Part shown: positions 42,513 through 51,226 of the stretch, piece after piece | Numbering within the stretch: position 1 is the first letter of the stretch | Layout of the letters: each line of letters starts with the position of its first letter | From: Actinoplanes siamensis | GTDB lineage: Bacteria; Actinomycetota; Actinomycetes; Mycobacteriales; Micromonosporaceae | Length of the DNA stretch: 64,000 nucleotides | Assembly (NCBI RefSeq): GCF_016862395.1 | Contig: NZ_BOMW01000050.1 | Span: 39,816-103,815 of the forward strand | Direction of reading: 5' to 3' | Translations under genes and position numbers: made by a program | Notes under the pieces: model-generated | Told to the model about the DNA's origin: nothing | Databases searched by the model: none | What the model saw: the letters and a program-made list of their open reading frames with translations, nothing else

Positions 42513-43268
42513 TCAGCGTCCGCCGATGCCGACGCCCTCGCGATCCGCCTCCAACGGATCGACGATCTCCCCCTGCGCGGTGAGTGTGCCCTGGGCCAGC
42601 CGGGTCACCCTCGCGGGGACCGGCGGCTCCAGGCCGGCTACCACGCGCAGGCCGGAAAGGACGTCATCGGGCCGCACGGCGGGTGTCACCTGCCGTACGA
42701 CAAGGTCGATTATCGCACACGGTACTCCACCGGCCTCGGAAGGTGGGTCCGGCTCTGCTACCACCATGCACGACACGACCGCCGCGCGCGCGTCGAACGA
42801 GCGCCGGCCCTGTTTGGTCATGCGTTCGACCAGCACTTCGGGAGCCGCCAGGAAGGCCGTCACGGCGTCGCCGGCGGTGGCCGGCGCGACCTCGGGCAGC
42901 TCGATCCGCCACCGGGAGGCGTCGATCCGGTCGGCCAGGCTGCCCTCGCCGGCCCGGACCGCCTCCAGCACGTCCAGACCCGGCGAGAGGGCCGCGTCCA
43001 GGGCGATGCGCAGCTGTTCCGGGTCGACCTGCGACTGCAGGCCGATCTCCAGGTACTCCGCCTCGCTGCCGACGCCGGTGGGCGCGGCACTCGCGTACGA
43101 AATCTTGGGGTGTGGGGTGAAGCCCTGTGAGAAGGCGATCGGAACGCCGGCACGGCGCAGCGCGCGCTCGAAGGCGCGGGCGAAGTCCCGGTGCGAGGTG
43201 AAGCGCAGCGGCCCGCGCTTCGCATAGCGGAGGCGGATCCGCTGCACGACCGGGGCCTGACCGCCCAC
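42513..43268 (-). CDS. TIGR03936 / DUF2344 radical SAM-associated protein
   Basis: A 251-residue protein starting near VVQRIRLRYAKRGPLRFTSH, with DFARAFERALRRAGVPIAFSQGFTPHPKISY, the diagnostic block of the DUF2344 family. The family is always paired with, or fused to, the TIGR03960 radical SAM protein. The pair flanks rng in many actinobacteria and is presumed to modify RNA or a ribosome-linked substrate; the reaction is not known to me. GTG start at 43268, 31 bases after its partner. Confidence 0.9.
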   Translation of the reverse strand: MGGQAPVVQRIRLRYAKRGPLRFTSHRDFARAFERALRRAGVPIAFSQGFTPHPKISYASAAPTGVGSEAEYLEIGLQSQVDPEQLRIALDAALSPGLDVLEAVRAGEGSLADRIDASRWRIELPEVAPATAGDAVTAFLAAPEVLVERMTKQGRRSFDARAAVVSCMVVAEPDPPSEAGGVPCAIIDLVVRQVTPAVRPDDVLSGLRVVAGLEPPVPARVTRLAQGTLTAQGEIVDPLEADREGVGIGGR

Positions 43269-43299
43269 GGGCTGGTTCTTGGGGGGAATCGTCGTTCTC

Positions 43300-45243
43300 C
43301 TAAGCGGGGACCCGCAGTCCGTTCACCGGGGTCAGGGGTAGCAGCTTCTTACCGGTCGGGCCGATCTGGATCTCGGTGTCCATCGACGGGCACACGCCGC
43401 AGTCGAAGCACGGGGTCCAGCGGCAGTCGTCCTGCTCGAACTCGCTCATCGAGTCCTGCCAGTCCTGCCAGAGCCAGTCCTTGTCGAGGCCGGAGTCGAG
43501 GTGGTCCCAGGGCAGCACCTCCGCCTCCTCGCGCTCGCGGGTCGTATACCAATCCAGGTCCACGCCCAAACCTGGGAGAACCGTCTCGCAGGCCGCCACC
43601 CAGCGGACGAAGGAGAAGTGCTCGGACCAGCCGTCGAAGCGGCCGCCCTGCTCCCAGACCTCACGGATGACCTTGCCGACCCGGCGGTCGCCGCGCGACA
43701 GCAGGCCCTCGATCAGCGAAGGCTCGCCGTCGTGATAGCGGAAACCGATCGCCCGGCCCAGCGAGCGGTCGCTGTTGATCGCCTGCTTGAGCATCTTGAG
43801 CCGGCCGTCGATGACCTCGGGCGTGTCCATCTTCGCCCACTGGAACGGGGTGTGCGGTTTGGGCACGAAACCGCCGATCGAGACGGTGCAGCGGATGTCC
43901 TTGGTGCCGGCGGCCTCCCGGCCGGCCCGGATCACCTCGTGCGCCATCTCGGCGATCTCCAGCACGTCCTCGTCGGTCTCGCTGGGCAGGCCGCACATGA
44001 AGTACAGCTTCACCTGCCGCCAGCCGTTCGAGTACGCCGTGACGACGGTCCGGATCAGATCCTCCTTGGTCACCATCTTGTTGATGACCTTGCGGATCCG
44101 CTCCGAGCCGCCCTCCGGCGCGAAGGTGAGGCCGGTGCGCCGCCCGTTGCGGGACAGCTCCTGGGCCAGGTCGATGTTGAACGCGTCGACCCGGGTGGAC
44201 GGCAGCGACAGCGAGACGTTGGTGTCCGCGTACTGCTGGGCCAGACCGGAGCACATGTCACCGATCTCCGAATGGTCCGCGCTGGAGAGCGAGAGCAAGC
44301 CGACCTCGCTGTAGCCGGAGAACTCCAGCCCCTCCTTGACCATCTGGCCGACCGTGGTGATCGACCGCTCCCGCACCGGGCGGGTGATCATGCCGGCCTG
44401 GCAGAACCGGCAGCCCCGGGTGCAGCCCCGGAAGATCTCCACCGCGTACCGCTCGTGGACCGTCTCGGCGAGCGGGACCAGCGGCTTCTTCGGGTACGGC
44501 CAGGCGTCGAGATCCATGGTGGTGCGCTTGGCGACCCGGAACGGCACGTCCGGCCGGTTCGGCACGACCCGCTGGATCCGGCCGTCCGGCAGGTAGTCGA
44601 CGTCGTAGAAGCGCGGCACGTAGATGCTCTCGGTCCGCGCCAGGCGCAGCAGGATCTCGTCCCGCCCGCCGGGGCAGCCCTCCGCCTTCCACTCCCGGAT
44701 GATCCCGGTGATCTCCAGGACCGCCTCCTCGCCGTCACCGAGCACGGCGGCGTCGATGAAGTCGGCGATCGGCTCCGGGTTGAAGCTGGCGTGGCCGCCG
44801 GCCAGCACGATCGGGTGCTCGACCGTGCGGTCCCCGCTCTCCAGCGGGATGCCGGCCAGGTCCAGCGCGCTCAGCATGTTCGTGTAGCCGAGCTCGGTGG
44901 CGAACGACAAGCCGAGAACGTCGAAGGCTCTGACCGGGCGGTGCGCGTCGACGGTGAACTGCGGGACGCCGTGTTCCTTCATCAGCGCCTCGAGGTCGGG
45001 CCAGACCGAGTAGGTCCGCTCGGCGAGCACGTCCGGCTGCTCGTTGAGCACCTCGTAGAGGATCTGCACACCCTGGTTGGGCAGGCCGACCTCGTAGGCG
45101 TCCGGGTACATCAGCGCCCACCGGACGGTGGTGGCGTCCCAGTCCTTGACTACGGCGCCGAGCTCGCCGCCCACGTACTGGATCGGTTTGCTGACCCGGG
45201 GCAGTAGCTGCTCGAGCTGCGGGAAGACGGAACTCACGCTCAT
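43300..45243 (-). CDS. TIGR03960 family B12-binding-like radical SAM protein
   Basis: A 647-residue protein. The N-terminal half has a B12-binding-like Rossmann domain (MYPDAYEVGLPNQGVQILYE, IVLAGGHASFNPEP). The radical SAM core has CTRGCRFCQAG (three cluster cysteines), followed by GLTFAPEGGSERIRKVINK. A C-terminal segment holds a cysteine set (CRWTPCFDCGVCP) that may bind another iron-sulfur cluster. ATG at 45243 (MSVSSVFPQ) is the family start. Its partner lies immediately downstream. Substrate unknown. Confidence 0.92.
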   Translation of the reverse strand: MSVSSVFPQLEQLLPRVSKPIQYVGGELGAVVKDWDATTVRWALMYPDAYEVGLPNQGVQILYEVLNEQPDVLAERTYSVWPDLEALMKEHGVPQFTVDAHRPVRAFDVLGLSFATELGYTNMLSALDLAGIPLESGDRTVEHPIVLAGGHASFNPEPIADFIDAAVLGDGEEAVLEITGIIREWKAEGCPGGRDEILLRLARTESIYVPRFYDVDYLPDGRIQRVVPNRPDVPFRVAKRTTMDLDAWPYPKKPLVPLAETVHERYAVEIFRGCTRGCRFCQAGMITRPVRERSITTVGQMVKEGLEFSGYSEVGLLSLSSADHSEIGDMCSGLAQQYADTNVSLSLPSTRVDAFNIDLAQELSRNGRRTGLTFAPEGGSERIRKVINKMVTKEDLIRTVVTAYSNGWRQVKLYFMCGLPSETDEDVLEIAEMAHEVIRAGREAAGTKDIRCTVSIGGFVPKPHTPFQWAKMDTPEVIDGRLKMLKQAINSDRSLGRAIGFRYHDGEPSLIEGLLSRGDRRVGKVIREVWEQGGRFDGWSEHFSFVRWVAACETVLPGLGVDLDWYTTREREEAEVLPWDHLDSGLDKDWLWQDWQDSMSEFEQDDCRWTPCFDCGVCPSMDTEIQIGPTGKKLLPLTPVNGLRVPA

Positions 45244-45266
45244 GGGTGTCCAGCGTACGCGAGCCG

Positions 45267-45614
45267 CTAACCGCCCAGTTCCGCCGCGGCCCGATCCAGG
45301 TCGGCCGCGAACAGGTCGTTGCGGAAAGCGCACAGCTGCAGCGTCATCCGGGCCGGGCCGCGCTCGCCGACCACCAGCCGGATCGGCTTGCCCCGCTGGT
45401 CGAGCTCGCCGACGATCACGTCGAGCAGCCGCACCCCGGCGCTGTCCAGGAACGAGACCGCGGTCAGGTCGATCAACACAGCCTCGGCAAGTGTGATGCG
45501 CGCCACGATCGCCCGCCCGATGTCGTGCGCGTTCGCCAGATCGATCTCGCCCTTGAGGTGCACCGCCTCGGCCGCTCCGCGCCGGGAGAAGGTCACCCAC
45601 CGGTCCGTCGTCAT
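45267..45614 (-). CDS. STAS-domain anti-sigma-factor antagonist
   Basis: A 115-residue single STAS domain. The phosphorylatable serine is in FLDSAGVRLL (Ser58). Such proteins, when dephosphorylated by a PP2C phosphatase, bind the anti-sigma kinase and free a sigma factor. Its ATG overlaps the stop of the phosphatase gene (ATGA), so the two are translationally coupled. Confidence 0.93.
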   Translation of the reverse strand: MTTDRWVTFSRRGAAEAVHLKGEIDLANAHDIGRAIVARITLAEAVLIDLTAVSFLDSAGVRLLDVIVGELDQRGKPIRLVVGERGPARMTLQLCAFRNDLFAADLDRAAAELGG

Positions 45615-48106
45615 CGCGCGTGCCCCCGGCGCCGGCGCATCGTCACGGTGGTGCCGTCACCCCTGTCGAACAGCACCTCGTCCATGGATTCCTCGATCAG
45701 CCGACGCCCGCTTCCCCGGGCCTGCTCCGGACCGCGCCAGCTGCCGTGGTCGGCGACCCGGATCTCGACCGCGTCGGCGGTGACCGTGGCGGAGACGTCC
45801 ACCACGCCGAACGGATCGTCCCGGTACCCGTGCTCGATCGCGTCGGCCACCGCCTCGGAACAGGCCAGCAGCACCGCGTTCAGGCACGCGGTGTCCACCC
45901 CGTGGCCGAGCAGCCAGGCCCGCATGTCCGAGCGCAGCAGCGCGATCTGCAGCGGGTCGGCGCCGAGCGTGCGCTCCAGCCGCTCCTCGGCGCCCAGGGT
46001 CAGGCAGAGCAGGCAGACGTCGTCGCCGTGCTCGCGGCCCACCATGGTGTCGGCGAGCGCGGCGGCCAGGCCCTTCAGCGGCGCCCCGCGCAGCCGGCTG
46101 AACTCCCGGCCGAGCACCTCGAAGCCCCGGTCGACCGGCCGGTCCCGGCGTTCGATCAGCCCGTCGGTGTAGAGCAGCAGGCGGCTGCCCGGGGTCAGGG
46201 TGACCCGGTGCTCGGTGCGGCGCCGGTCCCCGGCCCGCGTGCCGATCGGGCCGGAGCGGCCCCGGAGCAGGAACTCGGCCGGGCCGGCCGGCTGGTGCAG
46301 CAGCGGCGGCAGGTGACCGGCGCACGCGTAGACCAGTTCGCAGCCGTCCAGGTCGATCTCGGCGTAGACGACAGTGGCCATCCGCGCCGACTCCACCCGC
46401 TGGCAGAACCGGTCCAGGCCCTCCAGCAGCCGGGCCGGGCCGTTGTCCGAGGTCGCCAGCGCCCGGATGGCGCTGCGCAGCTGACCCATCGTGCTGGCCG
46501 CCTCCAACCCGCGGCCGACCACGTCGCCGACCACCACTGCCAGCTTCCGCCCGGTGATCAGGAACGCGTCGAACCAGTCGCCGCCGACCTCCAGGTCCCG
46601 GCCGGCCGCCTGGTAGTGGGTCTCCAGCGCGAACCGCGGGTCGCCGGCCGGCACGTCGGTGGCGAGCAGGCTGCGCTGCAGCGACCGGGCGATGGCCCGC
46701 TCCTGCTCGTAGAGCCGGGCGTTCTCCAGCGCCAGCCCGGCCCGGTCGGCCAGGTCGGCGAGGAACGCCCGCTCCGCCTCGGCGCCACGCCGGTCGGCGG
46801 CCATCCGCAGGGACAGCGTGCCGAGTACCTTGCCGCTGGCGGTGAGCGGCAGCACCGTGCAGTCCAGCCGATCACCCCCGGTGGCGAAGACCGGCGTCAC
46901 CGAGCGGGTCGCCTCGGCGATCCGGGCGTCCAGCAAGTCCTCGGCCGGCGCCGGGCCGCCGGCGTCCTCGCGCAGCCCGGCCGGGCCGACGTGCAGCCGG
47001 ACCGTCGCCCAGTCGGCGATCTCCGGCACCACCCGCTCCACCAGCCGGCGGCTGCGCTGCAACAGCCGGTGCTCCGCCTCCAGCGCCCGGGTGGTGGCGG
47101 CCAGGAAGCTGGCCCGTTCCTCGCGGCGGCCCAACTCGTCGTAGAGCCGGGCCCGGTCCAGCGCCTGCCCGGCCTGCTGGCCGAGCAGCCGGATCATCCG
47201 CAGCTCGCCGTCGGTGAGGACGCGCCGCCGGGCGAAGCTGAACGCCAGCAGGCCCAGCACGGTGATCCCGGGCTGCTCGTCGGCGGGCCCGGTGGTCAGC
47301 GGCAGCAGCACCACGGTCTGCCGGCCGGACCGGGTCATCGTCTCGGCCAGGTCCGGGAAGTGCTCGGCGGCATCCGCCAGATCGCCCACCACGTGCAGGT
47401 CCCCGCGCCGGGCCACCTCGGCCACCGCGCGCGCCGACGACCGGGGCATGTCGTCCCAGTTCCCGGTGGTCGGATCGGTGGAGGCCACCGCGACCAGCTG
47501 GTCGCGCTCCGCGTCGACCAGGTAGATGCTGCTGCTGGTGGCCTCGAACGCCGCCTCGGGCGCCCGCACCACGGCCTCGGCCACCTCCGCCTCGCTGGGC
47601 GCGGCGGCCAGATCGGCCACTATCCGCTGCAGCGCCCGGATCCGCCGCTCCGCGGCCTCCGCCGTGTGCCGGGCGGCGAGCAGCTCCTTCTCGTAACCGC
47701 GCCGCTCGGAGGCGTTGAAGATCATCGTCCGGATGAGGCGGGGAGCGCCGCCCTGGTTGCGTTCCAGCACCGAGTTGACCAGCACCGGAACCCGTCTGCC
47801 GTCGGCACGCACCACCTCGAGCGCGATCTCGTGCACCTCGCCCTGCATCACGAGCAACGGCGCGTAATGGGTCTCGTGGTAGATCTGGTCACCGGGAGTG
47901 AGCAGGTCACGGAACCGCCGGTGACCGATCAGGTCGGATCGGGCATACCCGGTCCAGGTCAGGAACGTCTGGTTGACCCGGACGACGGTGCCGTCCGGCA
48001 GCGATGTCAGATAACCACAGGGCGCATGCTCGTACAACTCCTCGGGATCGTCGTCCCATGGCAGTCGCAACTCCTGTGTCACGTCCGGCCCGCCAGATTC
48101 GCTCAC
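45611..48106 (-). CDS. PAS-GAF-GAF-PP2C(SpoIIE)-HATPase stress phosphatase
   Basis: An 831-residue soluble signalling protein. It has a PAS domain at about 20-135 (YLTSLPDGTVVRVNQTFLTW), GAF domains at about 160-310 and 335-470, and a SpoIIE-type PP2C at about 490-700 (LEVGGDWFDAF, VVGDVVGRGLEAASTMGQL). An RsbW-like ATPase follows at about 710-825 (LLACSEAVADAIEHGY, VADHGSWRGPEQARGSGRRL). It combines the phosphatase that activates STAS proteins with the kinase that inactivates them. Its neighbours are an RsbQ-like hydrolase upstream and a STAS protein downstream. GTG start at 48106. Confidence 0.92.
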   Translation of the reverse strand: MSESGGPDVTQELRLPWDDDPEELYEHAPCGYLTSLPDGTVVRVNQTFLTWTGYARSDLIGHRRFRDLLTPGDQIYHETHYAPLLVMQGEVHEIALEVVRADGRRVPVLVNSVLERNQGGAPRLIRTMIFNASERRGYEKELLAARHTAEAAERRIRALQRIVADLAAAPSEAEVAEAVVRAPEAAFEATSSSIYLVDAERDQLVAVASTDPTTGNWDDMPRSSARAVAEVARRGDLHVVGDLADAAEHFPDLAETMTRSGRQTVVLLPLTTGPADEQPGITVLGLLAFSFARRRVLTDGELRMIRLLGQQAGQALDRARLYDELGRREERASFLAATTRALEAEHRLLQRSRRLVERVVPEIADWATVRLHVGPAGLREDAGGPAPAEDLLDARIAEATRSVTPVFATGGDRLDCTVLPLTASGKVLGTLSLRMAADRRGAEAERAFLADLADRAGLALENARLYEQERAIARSLQRSLLATDVPAGDPRFALETHYQAAGRDLEVGGDWFDAFLITGRKLAVVVGDVVGRGLEAASTMGQLRSAIRALATSDNGPARLLEGLDRFCQRVESARMATVVYAEIDLDGCELVYACAGHLPPLLHQPAGPAEFLLRGRSGPIGTRAGDRRRTEHRVTLTPGSRLLLYTDGLIERRDRPVDRGFEVLGREFSRLRGAPLKGLAAALADTMVGREHGDDVCLLCLTLGAEERLERTLGADPLQIALLRSDMRAWLLGHGVDTACLNAVLLACSEAVADAIEHGYRDDPFGVVDVSATVTADAVEIRVADHGSWRGPEQARGSGRRLIEESMDEVLFDRGDGTTVTMRRRRGHAR

Positions 48107-48139
48107 GCCGCTGCTCCGCCGCCGATCATGCCCGATGAT

Positions 48140-48937
48140 CTACAACCAGGACCTGATCGCGTCAACCGTCTCCTCGGGAGCGCTCAGATTCGGACAGTGG
48201 CCTGTGGCGTTCAGCTGCACGAACGTGCTCTGCGGGGTGTGCTTGTGGACGTACTCACCGACCACGCCGGGCGCGATCACGTCGTCCGAGCACTGCAGCA
48301 CCAGCGAGGGCACCCGCATCCTCGGCAGGTCGGCCCGGTTGTCGGAGAGGAAGGTGACCCGGGCGAACTTCTTGGCGATCTCCGGATCGGTGCGGCAGAA
48401 CGAGTTGGCCAGCTCCTCGCCCAGCTCCGGCCGGTCCGGGTTGCCCATGATCACCGGGGCCATCGCACTGGACCAGCCCAGGTAGTTGCTGTCCAGCGAG
48501 ACCAGCATCTGTTCGATGTCGGAGCGGCCGAAACCGCCGACGTAACCGTCCGCCTCGTCGTCGATGTACCGCGGCGACGGGCCGATCATCACCACGCCGG
48601 CGAACCGCTCCGGCGCGCGGACCGCGGCCAGCAGACCGATCATCGAGCTCACCGAATGGCCGACGAGGACCACGTCGTGCAGGTCGTGCTCCTCGACCAT
48701 CTCCAGGATGTCCGTGGCGTAGCCGTCGAGGGTGGAGTATTTCGCGTCGTCGTACGCCGTCAGGTCGGACCTGCCGCTGCCCACGTGATCGAAGAGCACC
48801 AGCCGGTGCGTGTCGGCGAATGCCGGCGTGACCAGCCGCCACATGTTCTGGTCGCACCCGTAGCCGTGCGCGAAGAGCATCGGCTGCCCCGCGTCGCGGC
48901 CGGACATCGTGACGGCGTTCCTCTGCGTGGTGCCCAT
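48140..48937 (-). CDS. RsbQ-like alpha/beta hydrolase
   Basis: A 265-residue hydrolase of the RsbQ type. The nucleophile is GHSVSSM (Ser95), the acid is in QCSDDVIAPG and the His in ATGHCPNLS. The N terminus lies before MLFAHGYGCDQNMWR. In Bacillus subtilis RsbQ switches on the PAS-PP2C phosphatase RsbP during energy stress; here the next gene is a PAS-PP2C protein, 33 bases downstream. A KAI2/D14-like small-molecule binding role is also known for this fold. ATG at 48937 with GGGGAGG ten bases upstream. Confidence 0.88.
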   Translation of the reverse strand: MGTTQRNAVTMSGRDAGQPMLFAHGYGCDQNMWRLVTPAFADTHRLVLFDHVGSGRSDLTAYDDAKYSTLDGYATDILEMVEEHDLHDVVLVGHSVSSMIGLLAAVRAPERFAGVVMIGPSPRYIDDEADGYVGGFGRSDIEQMLVSLDSNYLGWSSAMAPVIMGNPDRPELGEELANSFCRTDPEIAKKFARVTFLSDNRADLPRMRVPSLVLQCSDDVIAPGVVGEYVHKHTPQSTFVQLNATGHCPNLSAPEETVDAIRSWL

Positions 48938-49173
48938 GCGGTACGCGCCTCCCCGGTGCAGATGAGATCGAAACATTTCGTGAAAGGTGTCACCCGTACG
49001 ACCGGATGTGAAGTAGGGGTAACCATACGACTCCGGAGCGTTCCGCACATCGCCCCCGTTGTCCGCCATTCGTGTCCGGTGACCGGATTCGGCCGGCCCG
49101 TCCCCCTGGCACACCGTGCCTAACCTGGGTGAGACGCTCTCGCTGCCGGCGACGCGGAAGGAGACCGACGAGA

Positions 49174-50412
49174 ATGGCTGACACGGAGCCGGGACCACAC
49201 ACCCCGGCCACCGGACTGCCCGCTCCCTCCGAGGAGCCGACCGGGGTCCTGCCGTCGCGCTGGAGCGGCGCGGCGCCCGTCCCGGAGATCGGGCCGCGCA
49301 AGTCGCTCTGGGAACGCCTGGTCGGCAAGGTCGGCGGGGAGCCGCCCGAGCCGCACCCGGACGACTACTGGGCGACGGTGCCGGCCGTGGACCCGTGGGC
49401 CGGGCAGGACACTCCGGTCTGGACCACCGAGCAGCTGATCCCCGCCGCGCCGGCCACCATGCCGCCGACCCTGGTGGACAACCCCGTCGCGACGCCGCCG
49501 ACCCGGGTGGACACGCCGGCGGGGACGCGGACGGCCGCCCCGGCGGATCCGGCGGCGGATCCGGGGAAAGTGGAGCTGCCCGCGAAGATCCGCGCGCTCG
49601 TGGACGCCCTGTCGGCCAAGGCCGCCGAGGTGGAGAAGACCCGGGCGGCCAAGGCCCGGGCGGCGGGCGCCGCACCCACCGCCGTACCCCCGAAGCCGCC
49701 GGCCACCCCGGCCCCGAAGAAGGAAGGCTGGTTCCGCAGAGCCGCGGCGACGCCGAAGGCGGGCCCGGCGCCCGGTCGCGTCCCGGTCCCGCCGCGCCCG
49801 CAGGACCTGAACCGCCCGCCCTTCCCCAGGCCGCCGCGGCCGCGGCGACCGCGGCGCCGTCTGCGCCGCCTCCTGCTGGTCATCACCGTCCTGGCGGCGA
49901 TGTGGTTCGGCGCCCCGTTGGCGTACGACCGCTGGCCCACCCTGGCGCAGTTCCCGGTCACCGCCTCGCTGCCGGAGCGGATCGGCGACCTCGAGCTGCG
50001 CGCCGACGACGCCAGCCGGCGGGCGGTGGACCGGCTCGCCGACCAGCTGACCGCGGCGGGCTCGGAGGGGCAGGCGTTCGCCGGCGTCTACGGCGACGGG
50101 GACGGTAAGCGGGTCACCGTCTACGGCGTCACCGGCTGGCGGTTCACCCCGCAATCCGACCTGAACGGTCAGCTGGCCCGGATCTCCGGCGACGTCCGGC
50201 TGACCGGCGTGCGGGACTTCCCGCTGGCCGCGTCCGGCGCCTACCAGACGTGCGGCGCCGGCCGGTTGAACGGGACGTCGACGGTGATCTGCACGTGGGC
50301 CGACCACGGCAGCATGGCGACCGTGCTGCTCACCAGGCGATCGGTGCAGGAAAGCGCGGAACTGGTGGCCCGGCTGCGCGGGGAGGTGCTCACGCCCCGG
50401 TTCGGCGCGTAG
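49174..50412 (+). CDS. Pro/Ala-rich single-pass membrane protein, family A copy 1
   Basis: A 412-residue protein. The first ~225 residues are disordered and rich in Pro, Ala and Thr, ending in an Arg cluster (RPRRPRRRLRRL). One transmembrane helix follows (LLLVITVLAAMWFGAPLAY). The ~150-residue exterior domain contains two cysteines and the block CTWADHGSMATVLL near the end. The same layout and block occur in the protein at 62738. No named family recognised. GGAAGGAG precedes the ATG at 49174. It is divergent from the RsbQ-like gene across a 236-bp gap, and convergent with plsC. Confidence 0.8.
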   Translation: MADTEPGPHTPATGLPAPSEEPTGVLPSRWSGAAPVPEIGPRKSLWERLVGKVGGEPPEPHPDDYWATVPAVDPWAGQDTPVWTTEQLIPAAPATMPPTLVDNPVATPPTRVDTPAGTRTAAPADPAADPGKVELPAKIRALVDALSAKAAEVEKTRAAKARAAGAAPTAVPPKPPATPAPKKEGWFRRAAATPKAGPAPGRVPVPPRPQDLNRPPFPRPPRPRRPRRRLRRLLLVITVLAAMWFGAPLAYDRWPTLAQFPVTASLPERIGDLELRADDASRRAVDRLADQLTAAGSEGQAFAGVYGDGDGKRVTVYGVTGWRFTPQSDLNGQLARISGDVRLTGVRDFPLAASGAYQTCGAGRLNGTSTVICTWADHGSMATVLLTRRSVQESAELVARLRGEVLTPRFGA

Positions 50413-50418
50413 GAGCGG

Positions 50419-51111
50419 TCACTCCTCGCGCTTGGGCGCGTAGCGAGGCACGTACTCCTGGCCGGTCAGCTTCTGGATCTCGGCCATCACCTGGTCGGTG
50501 AGCTCGCGCAGCGAGGTCCGGTCGTCGGAGCGGCCGACCGTCTCGATCGGCTTGCCGAACTTGACGGTGACCTGGCCGCGCATCAGTTTCGGATAGAGCC
50601 GGCCGATCGGCTGCACGACCTCGGTGCCGATCATGCCGACCGGGATGATCGGCACGCCGGCCGCGGTGGCCAGCCGGGCCACGCCGGTGCGTCCGCGGTA
50701 GAGCCGGCCGTCCGGTGAGCGGGTGCCCTCCGGGTAGACCGCGACGAGATCGCCGTCCTTGAGCGCGGGGATCGCGGCGTCGAACGCGGTCAGCGCGGCC
50801 CGGCCGCCGGCCCGCTCGACCCGGATCGCGCCGAGGCCCTCCATCAGCTTCCGCGAGAAGAAGCCCTTCACGCCCTTGCCGACGAAGTAGTCCGACTTGG
50901 CCCAGAACGCCAGGTGCCGCGGCACGGCGGCGCCCAGGAACAGCTCGTCGGCGACCGAGAGGTGATTGCCGGCGAAGATCGCGCCGCCGGTCTTCGGCAC
51001 GTGCTCGAGGCCCTCGATGCGCGGCTTCCAGCCCACCATCAGCGCGTTGCCGACGGTGAGCTTGCCGATCGAGTAGAGCAGCGGCAACTCGTCCTCCGAT
51101 GACCAGTGCAA
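50419..51111 (-). CDS. 1-acyl-sn-glycerol-3-phosphate acyltransferase (PlsC family)
   Basis: A 230-residue LPLAT. The HX4D motif is NHLSVAD (His50, Asp55), and EGTRSPDGRLYRGRTG is the phosphate-binding block. It would acylate lysophosphatidate in phospholipid synthesis; acyl and head-group specificity are unknown. The first start is TTG at 51111 with no clear ribosome-binding site, so the exact N terminus is uncertain. It lies downstream of the ileS terminator. Confidence 0.88.
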   Translation of the reverse strand: MHWSSEDELPLLYSIGKLTVGNALMVGWKPRIEGLEHVPKTGGAIFAGNHLSVADELFLGAAVPRHLAFWAKSDYFVGKGVKGFFSRKLMEGLGAIRVERAGGRAALTAFDAAIPALKDGDLVAVYPEGTRSPDGRLYRGRTGVARLATAAGVPIIPVGMIGTEVVQPIGRLYPKLMRGQVTVKFGKPIETVGRSDDRTSLRELTDQVMAEIQKLTGQEYVPRYAPKREE

Positions 51112-51177
51112 AACAAGTTGAGGGGTGAGGAGAGGTTAACGGACGCGGGCCCGCCGTGGTCTATTGATCTTGCGCCA

Positions 51178-51215
51178 GGCCCGGACATTCGCCGCGTCAG
51201 GCGAACATCCGGGCC
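51178..51215 (-). terminator. Hairpin after ileS
   Basis: Arms 51178-51193 and 51200-51215 pair over 14 of 16 positions (two adjacent mismatches), 6-base loop. It is 11 bases beyond the ileS stop. Likely an intrinsic terminator. Confidence 0.7.
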
Positions 51216-51226
51216 AGTCGGTTATC

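Noticed and set aside
48938..49173. Stress-sigma promoter for the RsbQ-like operon
   Set aside because: GTTT followed 14 bases later by GGGGAG was considered, but the GGGGAGG is the ribosome-binding site and the match to the -10 element is poor.
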